A DNA stretch of 12,305 nucleotides, taken from the NCBI GenBank assembly GCA_964541895.1, contig CAZISM010000150.1:1-12305 (forward strand), given 5' to 3'. Below the pieces are notes generated by a model that saw only the letters and a program-made list of their open reading frames with translations, did no database searches and was not told the origin of the DNA. Positions within the stretch are counted from its first letter, which is position 1; each line of letters begins with the position of its first letter. The position numbers and the translations under genes are program-made. Positions 1-6,518 of the stretch are shown piece after piece. The stretch is from CAZISM01 sp964541895 (lineage in GTDB: Bacteria > Zhuqueibacterota > Zhuqueibacteria > Residuimicrobiales > Residuimicrobiaceae).

Positions 1-117
1 ATCGAGAACACGGAAATAAAATTGCCTAATTCTGTGCCTGCTGTGGCTTCCGTGGACCGCTCTGCTGTTCTCTTCCACTGACAGATCAGAATACTGCAAG
101 CGATCACATTCCAGTCT

Positions 118-822
118 TTATTCCATACTTTTCATCTGCTGTTTGAGCAGATGCCGGGCGCGTTCGCTGCCGTGGCCGGGCAAAAAGATCCGGCAGCCGG
201 TCTCCAGGAGCTTGGCCCAACTGTTCATCATCACCACCGGATCTGCGGCAAACGGTGGAAATACCGATCCAGGCCAGACGCCGAACAGGGTGTCCCCCAC
301 CAGGGCGATCTCATCGTCGACCACCACGCTCATCGAGCCTGGAGAATGGCCCGGCGTGTGCACGATCCTGGCGTGAAAGCCCAGGTCGTGCAGATCCAGC
401 ACATCATCCACCGCCAGATCGCAATGAGCCGGCGGATACTTGAGCAGGCGGACCATCCAGGGGGTCATCAGCAAACCGGTGAGCAGTTTCGTCCAAGCCA
501 GCGTTCCGTGAATAGGCGGATTTTCGCCTTTGGCGAGAAATCCTGTTTCGAGGCGGTGCGCCATGAGCCGGGTCTGGTACTTTTCCTTGATCATGGCGGC
601 GTTTTCAGCATGATCAAAATGGCAGTGTGTGAGCACTATGGCCCGGAGCGACTCCTGTTTCACTCCACACCGGTCCAGTCGCCCGCACAACCTGGCGCCG
701 TTGTTCGTTCGTCCAACATCAATTAACAGGTGATGCTCACGATTGATCAACAGATAGCTGTTGCATCTGCCGTGCAACAGGCGCACAATGTTCTGACCGC
801 TTTTCGTGGTCCAGGTTTTCAT
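118..822 (-). CDS. MBL-fold metallo-hydrolase (glyoxalase II/beta-lactamase-like)
   Basis: This encodes a 234-residue cytoplasmic protein of the metallo-beta-lactamase superfamily. The full dinuclear metal site is visible: THCHFDH supplies H66, H68, D70 and H71, PGHSPG supplies H159, GDTLFG supplies D177 and PGHG supplies H217. Length and motif order fit the broad glyoxalase II-like hydrolase group, which cleaves thioesters, lactones, phosphodiesters and other substrates; the true substrate cannot be read from the sequence. Between the first and second metal motifs (about residues 104-130) there is a hydrophobic, Leu/Met/Trp-rich segment that could line a lipophilic substrate pocket or touch the membrane; this is inference. 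The reading frame stays open upstream to 915, but the start at 822 is chosen because AGGAGG lies 11 bases before it and the upstream extension is not protein-like. There is no signal peptide. The gene is divergent from the rhamnosidase gene and no terminator is visible after it. Confidence 0.88.
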   Translation of the reverse strand: MKTWTTKSGQNIVRLLHGRCNSYLLINREHHLLIDVGRTNNGARLCGRLDRCGVKQESLRAIVLTHCHFDHAENAAMIKEKYQTRLMAHRLETGFLAKGENPPIHGTLAWTKLLTGLLMTPWMVRLLKYPPAHCDLAVDDVLDLHDLGFHARIVHTPGHSPGSMSVVVDDEIALVGDTLFGVWPGSVFPPFAADPVVMMNSWAKLLETGCRIFLPGHGSERARHLLKQQMKSME

Positions 823-834
823 ATTCAACGCAGC

Positions 835-840
835 CTCCTG
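835..840 (-). promoter_or_regulatory. Ribosome binding site deciding the MBL hydrolase start
   Basis: On the minus strand this reads AGGAGG, a perfect Shine-Dalgarno core, 11 bases before the ATG at 822-820. It supports the internal start over the 31-codon longer reading frame beginning at 915. Confidence 0.7.
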
Positions 841-904
841 CCCTGTCCGGTTCCTCCATCCTGTATAATACACAATTTCCTGAAATAACGGTATCAAAAA
901 TAGT

Positions 905-929
905 ATTGCAAACACATGTCCCTTGCAAT
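905..929. promoter_or_regulatory. Paired TTGCAA palindromes, candidate operator
   Basis: Two copies of the self-complementary hexamer TTGCAA lie at 906-911 and 923-928, 17 bases apart. With flanking A and T they form a 7-base inverted repeat (ATTGCAA / TTGCAAT) with an 11-base spacer that contains another palindrome, ACATGT. They sit in the 169-base gap between the divergent hydrolase and rhamnosidase genes. A dimeric regulator site is one reading. Another is a minus-strand promoter, because TTGCAA at 923-928 and TACTAT further along the minus strand are separated by 17 bases. Neither reading is proven. Confidence 0.3.
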
Positions 930-953
930 CCAGCCAGGATTGTATTATCTTTC
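923..953 (+). promoter_or_regulatory. Candidate promoter of the rhamnosidase gene
   Basis: A TATTAT hexamer preceded by TG lies at 943-948, about 45 bases before the rhamnosidase start, but no good sigma70 -35 box sits 16-18 bases upstream. The same stretch also fits a Bacteroidota-type promoter loosely: TTG at 923-925, then 20 bases, then TATCTTTC at 946-953, against the consensus TAnnTTTG. The TTG is part of the right TTGCAA palindrome, so binding of a regulator there could block the promoter. This is a consensus match by eye only. Confidence 0.28.
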
Positions 954-982
954 ATTTTCTCGTCGAATGGTCACGCATTTTC

Positions 983-986
983 GGAG
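983..986 (+). promoter_or_regulatory. Ribosome binding site deciding the rhamnosidase start
   Basis: GGAG ends 5 bases before the ATG at 992. The frame can be extended back to a TTG at 923, but only the ATG at 992 is followed directly by a signal-peptide-like sequence, so it is taken as the start. Confidence 0.6.
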
Positions 987-991
987 CGATC

Positions 992-3900
992 ATGAAAGCC
1001 ATTTTTTCCGCTGCTCTTCTGGCCCTCGGCCTGCTCATCTGTTGTGGCCGACCACAGACCCGTATCGAAAATTTGAAATGCGAATATCACGCCCACCCTG
1101 TCGGCCTCGATATTCAGCTCCCGCGCTTGTCCTGGCAGATCCAATCCGGGCAGCGGGGCGTCAGCCAGACCGGCTATCGCATCCTGGCGGCAACAACAAC
1201 GGCCAAACTGCAGAATGATGAGGGCGATTTGTGGGATACTGGCCGGGTGCGCTCCGGACAGAATACACAGATTCCCTACCGCGGCGAGTTGCTGCGATCC
1301 CGGCAACACGCCTTTTGGAAAGTGATGATATGGGATCAGAACGAAAAGCCCACCGGCTGGAGCGCCACGGCACAGTGGGAAATGGGGCTGTTGCATGTTA
1401 ATGACTGGCATGGAAAATGGATCGGCACGACCGACTCGAGCGATGGCGCAGAACCACCAGCACCGCTCTTCCGTAAAGCGTTTACAGTCACGGCTCCCGT
1501 ACAGCAGGCCCGACTGTACATCTCCGGACTGGGCTTTTACGAAGCCAGCCTGAACGGTCGCCGAATCGGCGACCACGTGCTTACGCCCCATCGCACCAAT
1601 TACGACCGCCGCCAAAGCGAAGCAATGGGCGACTTTCCCCACGGCCAGATGGGCAAAACCGTGTTTTATGAAACCTACGATGTGACGGATTTGCTGGAAT
1701 CCGGCGCCAATGTGCTGGCTGTCATTCTCGGCAACGGCTGGTACCGTCAGCAGGACAACCTGGCGGACAAGCAGATCCAGTACGACTCGCCCCGGCTCCT
1801 GGCCCAGTTGGAAGTACTCTACAGCAATGGTGAAACAGAGAAGGTCGTATCCGACGAAACCTGGAAAACCGGCGCAAGCCCGATTGTGCACAACGGCATC
1901 TACACCGGCGAGACCTATGACGCACGGCTGGAACAGCCAGGCTGGGATCAATCCGATTTCAACGATACAAAATGGCCGGCGGCCAGAGCCGTCCGCGCGC
2001 CCATCGGCGTGTTGAGATCACAAACGTTCCCGCCGGATCGCGTGATCAAAATAGTACCGGCCCGTGCGCTGACCATACCCGACTCCGGCATCTACCAGTT
2101 TGATATGGGCCAGATGATTTCAGGTTGGGCGCGGCTCACCATCTCAGGTCCGGCCGGCTCGGCGGTCACACTGCGGTTTATTGAAGAATCGGGGCCGACC
2201 TACGGACAGATTGACCGATACATCCTGAAAGAGGGCAAAAATGTCTGGGAGCCCAAATTCACCTGGCACGCCTTCCGGTATGTGCAGGTACAGAATCCGC
2301 CGCACCCGCTGACCATCGAGGCGGTGCAGGGGTGTGTGGTGAACACGGATGTGGACAGCGCCGGCACCTTCACCTGCTCCAATCCTCTGTTCGAAAAAAT
2401 CATCGACAACTATCGCTGGACGCAGTTGGGTAACATGCATGGCGGCGTGCCCAGCGACTGTCCCCATCGCGAGCGTCGCGGCTATACCGGCGACGGCCAG
2501 ATATCGGCGCGCGCGGCCATCTATAGCTTTGATATGGCTCTGTTCTACAGTAAATGGCTGAACGATATCCGCGACGCCCAGGATCGCACCTCCGGCCATG
2601 TACCCAACGTCGCCCCCTTCGAAGGCGGCGGTGGCGGAACAGCCTGGGGTTCCGCGGCCGTGCTGCTGCCGTGGTACATGTATCTCTATTACGGCGACAC
2701 GCGCATCCTGCACGATTATTATGACATGATGCAGCGCTGGATCGATTACATGACCTCGCAACTGGACGGCAACGGTTTGCTGGTCAACCAGGGGCTGGGC
2801 GAGTGGGTGCCGCCGGATATCACCGCCATTCCGGAAACTTTTGTCAACACCTGCTATTATTATCACAACCTCAACATCATGTCGCGCATCGCGGTGCTGG
2901 TGGGCCGGCCGGAGCAGGCGGCGAACTATCGCACTGCCATGGAAAACACCCGCCGCACGATTCATCGTCATTATCTCAACAGTGACCATAGTTCATATTC
3001 CATCGGCTGGCAGGGCGCTGACGTTTTTCCACTGGGATTCCACATCACTCCGGATTCGCTGGTAAATAACGTGCTCACGCATTTGACCAACCATTTGTAC
3101 ACAAATCGCCAGGGTCATTTCGACACCGGCATATTGGCGACGCCGCTGCTGCTGGAGGTACTCAGCGAACACGGCGACAGCGAACTGGCCTATACGCTGA
3201 TGAACCAGCGCGATTTTCCCAGCTACGGCTACATGATTGAAAAAGGGGCCACCACCATCTGGGAGACCTGGCTGGGCGATCAATCGCACAGCCATCCCAT
3301 GTTTGGCAGCGTCTGTCAATGGTTCTACGAAGCGCTGGCCGGCATCGCACCGGATCCGGATCGCCCCGGATTCCAGCATCTGCAGATGCAGCCCCAGTTG
3401 GTCACCGGTCTGGATTATGTCAACGCCACCTATCCGTCGCCTTATGGCATGATCAAAAGCCATTGGTACTTTGAGCAGGAGGATTTCATTTGGGATATCA
3501 CCGTGCCGGCCAACTGCAGCGCCACCATTTGCATTCCTGAAGCAGAACGCGGCCAAATCAGTGAAAGCGGACGACCGGCGGAAACGCAAAAAGGCGTGAC
3601 CTATGCGGGACGAAAAAACAGCAGACAGATTTTCAACATCGCTTCCGGCAGTTACCATTTCAGGGCCAAATCGGTATGGGCCTCTCTGCCGACCCCGGTC
3701 TTGCCGGCCCCGAGCATATCGCCGAGGGATACTCTTTTAGAGATGCCGCAGCAGGCGACGATAACCATTCAGCAAACCCTGTCAGGGCAAAGGCCTGTCG
3801 CTGTTCGCTACACGCTCGATGGTACCGAGCCGGATTCCACCTCTTTGCTGTACAACGGACCTTTCACGGTGGATCATACGGTTGTGGTAAAAGCAAAACT

Positions 3901-4399
3901 GTATAAAGACAACCGCACATCCGGTTTGACCGCCACACAACTGGTCCAGTTTATCGATCCGGCACGAAACGGCCTGCACTATAAGCGCTATAACGGCCTG
4001 TGGCAGAACGTGCCGGATTTTACCGGTCTTGCTGCCGACAGAGCCGGCAAAGTGTACTATTTTGATCTGGACCAGATCGTCGGCAAAGACGACCTGTTCG
4101 CGGCAGAGTTCTATGGCCAGATCAAGATCGACCGTCCCGGTACCTACACCTTTTACGTGCTCTCCAACGACGGCAGCAAATTGTACATAAATGACAAACT
4201 GGTTGTTGATAACGACGGCCCGCACGGCGCAGAAGAGAGATCCGGTTTCATCCCCTTGTCCGCCGGCCGGCATAATTTCAGGCTCGGCTATTTTCAGGCC
4301 GGTGGCGGCATGCTGTTAAAAGTGTCCTACGCCGGACCAGGCACAGGCAAACGGGAAGTGGCGGCCGAGATGCTGTACACCGGAGACGCAGAAAGATGA
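992..4399 (+). CDS. Secreted GH78 alpha-L-rhamnosidase with chitobiase-like and PA14 modules
   Basis: This 1135-residue exported enzyme should remove terminal alpha-L-rhamnose by the inverting mechanism of glycoside hydrolase family 78. Domains in order: signal peptide (1-18, core AIFSAALLALGLLICC); N-terminal beta-sandwich (about 25-130); rhamnosidase N domain (about 155-330); the domain before the catalytic one (about 345-445); (alpha/alpha)6 catalytic domain (about 450-795); C-terminal beta domain (about 797-870); a chitobiase/hexosaminidase C-terminal-like Ig module with VRYTLDGTEPDS (about 904-988); and PA14 with SNDGSKLYINDKLVVDNDG (about 993-1130). The motif DCPHRERRGYTGD gives D489, E494 and D501, matching the spacing of D567, E572 and D579 in the Bacillus GL1 enzyme RhaB. 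ATTIWE gives E758, matching its E841, so general acid (E494) and general base (E758) are both present. The signal peptide ends in CC without a standard lipobox, so lipid anchoring is uncertain. The PA14 and Ig modules probably bind carbohydrate. Confidence 0.93.
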   Translation: MKAIFSAALLALGLLICCGRPQTRIENLKCEYHAHPVGLDIQLPRLSWQIQSGQRGVSQTGYRILAATTTAKLQNDEGDLWDTGRVRSGQNTQIPYRGELLRSRQHAFWKVMIWDQNEKPTGWSATAQWEMGLLHVNDWHGKWIGTTDSSDGAEPPAPLFRKAFTVTAPVQQARLYISGLGFYEASLNGRRIGDHVLTPHRTNYDRRQSEAMGDFPHGQMGKTVFYETYDVTDLLESGANVLAVILGNGWYRQQDNLADKQIQYDSPRLLAQLEVLYSNGETEKVVSDETWKTGASPIVHNGIYTGETYDARLEQPGWDQSDFNDTKWPAARAVRAPIGVLRSQTFPPDRVIKIVPARALTIPDSGIYQFDMGQMISGWARLTISGPAGSAVTLRFIEESGPTYGQIDRYILKEGKNVWEPKFTWHAFRYVQVQNPPHPLTIEAVQGCVVNTDVDSAGTFTCSNPLFEKIIDNYRWTQLGNMHGGVPSDCPHRERRGYTGDGQISARAAIYSFDMALFYSKWLNDIRDAQDRTSGHVPNVAPFEGGGGGTAWGSAAVLLPWYMYLYYGDTRILHDYYDMMQRWIDYMTSQLDGNGLLVNQGLGEWVPPDITAIPETFVNTCYYYHNLNIMSRIAVLVGRPEQAANYRTAMENTRRTIHRHYLNSDHSSYSIGWQGADVFPLGFHITPDSLVNNVLTHLTNHLYTNRQGHFDTGILATPLLLEVLSEHGDSELAYTLMNQRDFPSYGYMIEKGATTIWETWLGDQSHSHPMFGSVCQWFYEALAGIAPDPDRPGFQHLQMQPQLVTGLDYVNATYPSPYGMIKSHWYFEQEDFIWDITVPANCSATICIPEAERGQISESGRPAETQKGVTYAGRKNSRQIFNIASGSYHFRAKSVWASLPTPVLPAPSISPRDTLLEMPQQATITIQQTLSGQRPVAVRYTLDGTEPDSTSLLYNGPFTVDHTVVVKAKLYKDNRTSGLTATQLVQFIDPARNGLHYKRYNGLWQNVPDFTGLAADRAGKVYYFDLDQIVGKDDLFAAEFYGQIKIDRPGTYTFYVLSNDGSKLYINDKLVVDNDGPHGAEERSGFIPLSAGRHNFRLGYFQAGGGMLLKVSYAGPGTGKREVAAEMLYTGDAER

Positions 4400-4510
4400 C
4401 AGTCCGTCATTACCGGCAAATCTAACGATACGAACCGGGATGAGTCAGAGCCGGAAAAAAGAGAGAACACGGCATATCCCCATAGATCTGCGATAATCAG
4501 GAGAAAAACC

Positions 4511-5812
4511 ATGTTGACCTGCAAACGCGCTGTATCCACATGGCTGTTGGCGTTGGTATCGGTTCTGCTGGCAGGCCGGATCTGGCCGCAAAGCATCGGC
4601 AATCACAATGCCAGGTACGACAGCAACGGCACCCTGCTCGCCTGGGCCTCGTGGGAGGAGATCATGCAACGGGAGGTAAACTGGTATCTGCAGTGTCCGG
4701 TGGAAAAAGGATATCCGCGGTTCGTTGCCATGACATTTATGGACGGCGATTACAAACCGATTCCCAAACGAGACTCGTTCATACCAGCCACCCAAAACGG
4801 CATGGGTATTATTTCCTATCTGAAATATCATGCCTACCTTGACAAAAAAGATCCCCGCCTGCTGGCTATGGCCAGATCCATGGGCGATTATCTTGTCAAG
4901 GAAGCCAATACACCCAATGAAGGAAAATACCCGCGCTTTACCCGCTCCACCGGCTGGCGAAGCCGATTCCCGCAGCCACCGGACTGTGGCAGTCAGGAAG
5001 ATCGCCCTTATCAGATTGAACCGGACAAGGGCGGCGTCGCCGGTTATGCCCTGCTGCTGCTGTGGGAAGAAACCGGCGAACAGGCTTATTTCGACCAGGC
5101 CCTGCACAACGCCCAGGTGCTGGCGCAAAACATGCGTCCCGGGAACGACAAACAATCGCCGTGGCCATTTCGGGCGGACTATCGCACGGGTGAAGCGGAC
5201 GGCCAAGTATCCGGCAATATGGTGTATATTCTGCGGTTGTTTGACAAACTGATCAGAAATGATCACAAGGAATTTCAGAGCCGGCGGGACGAGCTGTGGC
5301 GATGGATAAAAACCTGTCAGCTGCCGAATCTGAAAACAGACGGCCTGCTCTGGGTACAATTTTTTGAAGACCACAGGGAGGCAGATAACCGGACGGCCTG
5401 GGCGCCATTAAACATGGCTCGCTACCTTTTGGAAGCCCGGGAGCGGCTGGATCCGGAGTGGCAGGTAGATGCCAGAAACCTGATCGAATTTGTCAACAAG
5501 CACTTTACCGGCATCCGCCACGGCATATTGAACTGCGGCGAACAGACCCATGATCTGAACTGCTGGGGCGGCATCAATTCGACGTACGGGGCGGTGCTGG
5601 CCATGTACTGCTCGGCCACGGGGTCGGAAGAATACAAGGGATTGGCCTTTGCGGCGATGAATTACAGCCTCTATGCCGTTGACAGGGACGGTTGTCCGGG
5701 GGACGGTACCTGGCGCGGCCGACACCGCGGCGGCTGGCAGGAAGACTGCCACACCGACAAACTGCACAATGTCCTGGACGCCGTCATGGCGTTCCCGGAA
5801 TGGGCGAACTGA
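4511..5812 (+). CDS. Secreted all-helical six-hairpin glycosidase-like protein, family unassigned
   Basis: This is a 433-residue exported protein. A basic N-terminus and hydrophobic core (STWLLALVSVLLAG, residues 9-22) form a signal peptide. AGGAG ends 7 bases before the ATG. The mature part is made of repeated helical hairpins (roughly 95-130, 175-208, 232-268, 296-331, 352-392 and 415-430), many aromatic residues and several acidic clusters. These features are typical of (alpha/alpha)6 toroids used by glycoside hydrolases, uronyl hydrolases, polysaccharide lyases and epimerases. Possible active-site groups are FMDGDYKP (D78, D80), IEPDKGG (E170, D172), FRADYRTGEADG (D223, E228, D230), EQTHDLNCWGG (H347, D348) and WQEDCHTDKLHN (E411, D412, H414, D416). 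I could not place it in a named family. It lies 111 bases after the rhamnosidase with no terminator between, so a shared operon and a role on the same rhamnose-containing glycan are likely. It could also be a non-enzymatic binding protein. Confidence 0.7.
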   Translation: MLTCKRAVSTWLLALVSVLLAGRIWPQSIGNHNARYDSNGTLLAWASWEEIMQREVNWYLQCPVEKGYPRFVAMTFMDGDYKPIPKRDSFIPATQNGMGIISYLKYHAYLDKKDPRLLAMARSMGDYLVKEANTPNEGKYPRFTRSTGWRSRFPQPPDCGSQEDRPYQIEPDKGGVAGYALLLLWEETGEQAYFDQALHNAQVLAQNMRPGNDKQSPWPFRADYRTGEADGQVSGNMVYILRLFDKLIRNDHKEFQSRRDELWRWIKTCQLPNLKTDGLLWVQFFEDHREADNRTAWAPLNMARYLLEARERLDPEWQVDARNLIEFVNKHFTGIRHGILNCGEQTHDLNCWGGINSTYGAVLAMYCSATGSEEYKGLAFAAMNYSLYAVDRDGCPGDGTWRGRHRGGWQEDCHTDKLHNVLDAVMAFPEWAN

Positions 5813-5824
5813 CACCAACAAAAA

Positions 5825-5896
5825 CAGGCAGCCATCGCTCAAAACGCCTTAGGGGGGTCGGCGCTAAGAGGGGGTGACGGCTGCCTGCTTGTGTTT
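5825..5896 (+). terminator. Candidate transcription terminator after the glycan operon
   Basis: CAGGCAGCC at 5825-5833 pairs with GGCTGCCTG at 5879-5887. The stem continues to 5838/5874 with one A-C mismatch and one G-T pair. The 35-base loop can fold further, through CGCC/GGCG or alternatively CTTAG/CTAAG. The T-rich tail CTTGTGTTT follows at 5888-5896. The stem begins 12 bases after the stop codon of the helical protein gene, as expected for an intrinsic terminator, although the T tract is interrupted and the loop is unusually long. Confidence 0.42.
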
Positions 5897-6172
5897 AATC
5901 CTGCAAGAGTCAGGATGGCGGCTATGACGCGCAGGATATGTTTTTGCCTCGGGCTGTATCACATGCCTCACGACCAGGCTGGCTGCGCGGCAATCTCGAT
6001 CTATCCGGGTCAGGTCTGACAAACAATCCACAGAGTTCGGTTCATATACTCGTACGCAGAGTCCCCTGCAAAACAATAAAGGGCACTCGTCGCTATCTGC
6101 AGGATAGGTTGCCATGCCCTTGCTGTCAAACATGTACCTCAAGGTATCAACATTATAAAACAGTATATAGTA

Positions 6173-6285
6173 TTTCGGGTAAAAAAGCAAGCAAAAAAAA
6201 TAGATTATTCCGTAACCCTGACAAGCGGGTACTAAATGTCGGACCTCCGCAGGTGCTCAACATTTTTTGACCATTTTACCCGAAA
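6173..6285. repeat. 113-base element bounded by a perfect 12-base inverted repeat
   Basis: TTTCGGGTAAAA at 6173-6184 and TTTTACCCGAAA at 6274-6285 are exact reverse complements separated by 89 bases. The enclosed DNA could form two small hairpins: GTA(A)CCC at 6212-6218 with GGGTAC at 6227-6232, and ACCT at 6243-6246 with AGGT at 6251-6254. No target-site duplication is visible at the ends and there is no transposase. It may be a structured RNA, a looping operator pair, or a short non-autonomous mobile element. The right arm covers the candidate -35 box of the efflux promoter. Confidence 0.45.
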
Positions 6286-6303
6286 AACCATTTGGAATAC
6301 AAT
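6275..6303 (+). promoter_or_regulatory. Candidate sigma70-type promoter of the efflux operon
   Basis: TTTACC at 6275-6280 (4 of 6 bases matching TTGACA) and TACAAT at 6298-6303 (5 of 6 matching TATAAT) are separated by 17 bases in an AT-rich stretch. Transcription from here would leave a leader of about 210 bases before the adaptor start. The -35 hexamer lies inside the right arm of the 12-base inverted repeat, so a protein bound there would compete with RNA polymerase. This is a consensus match by eye. Confidence 0.38.
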
Positions 6304-6332
6304 AATGTAACATTTTCGTAAATAGCCGGGCC

Positions 6333-6506
6333 ATGATGAAAAAGCAGTGCATAATAGCCAAAATCGCATTACATTATAGGCAATGCAGCAACCGCAGCTT
6401 CAAGCGGGATCGCGGCAAGGCAACCGGAGAAAGCATAGAACATGTGCCGCAGTGGCGCAAAAGACGAACTATTGAACTCGTCAGCAGTGCCATCGCTTAT
6501 TATTAA
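6333..6506 (+). CDS. Doubtful 57-residue ORF in the efflux leader
   Basis: An open frame starting MMKKQCIIAK and ending SSAIAYY lies entirely in the leader of the efflux operon, ending 12 bases before the adaptor start. It is rich in Lys, Arg, Ser and Cys. No clear Shine-Dalgarno sequence precedes the ATG (only CCGGG), there is no signal peptide or recognised fold, and codon use is not distinctive. It may be a leader peptide, the remnant of a regulator, or chance. Its favour is the position and the lack of any other gene in 700 bases. Confidence 0.15.
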   Translation: MMKKQCIIAKIALHYRQCSNRSFKRDRGKATGESIEHVPQWRKRRTIELVSSAIAYY

Positions 6507-6518
6507 CACAGAGGCGTA

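Larger units (their letters stand above)
5813..6518. other. 706-base intergenic region between the glycan module and the efflux operon
   Basis: No convincing protein gene lies here. In order it contains a terminator-like hairpin just after the helical protein gene, about 270 bases with no recognisable signal, a 113-base element bounded by a perfect 12-base inverted repeat, a sigma70-like promoter overlapping the right arm of that repeat, and a roughly 215-base leader holding a doubtful 57-codon reading frame. Base composition falls towards AT from about 6150 to 6325. Open frames on both strands between 5864 and 6270 have no good ribosome binding site and no family resemblance. Confidence 0.6.

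Noticed and set aside
1..81. Possible C-terminal end of an upstream plus-strand gene (frame 1, stop TGA at 79-81)
   Set aside because: Only 26 codons are visible with no recognisable motif. It cannot be told from chance, although it is the only plus-strand frame open at the window start.
923..991. Extended TTG start for the rhamnosidase
   Set aside because: It would bury the signal peptide behind 23 residues and has no good ribosome binding site; GGAG precedes the ATG at 992.
971..1951. Open frame of 326 codons on the minus strand
   Set aside because: It is antisense to the GH78 gene, which has clear family motifs; the minus-strand translation resembles nothing.
5851..5874. Two G-runs suggesting a G-quadruplex
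   Set aside because: There are only two runs of three or more G in the stretch; four would be needed for an intramolecular quadruplex.
5864..6190. 108-codon minus-strand frame
   Set aside because: It overlaps the terminator-like hairpin, is Cys/Arg-rich without a motif, and has no supporting context.
5938..6270. 110-codon plus-strand frame
   Set aside because: AGGA lies only one base before the ATG, which is too close, and the translation is low-complexity in function with no family resemblance. It runs through the inverted-repeat element.
6440..6465. GCCACTG-like string on the minus strand resembling a cobalamin riboswitch box
   Set aside because: The other conserved riboswitch boxes are absent, and the strand is opposite to the adjacent efflux genes.
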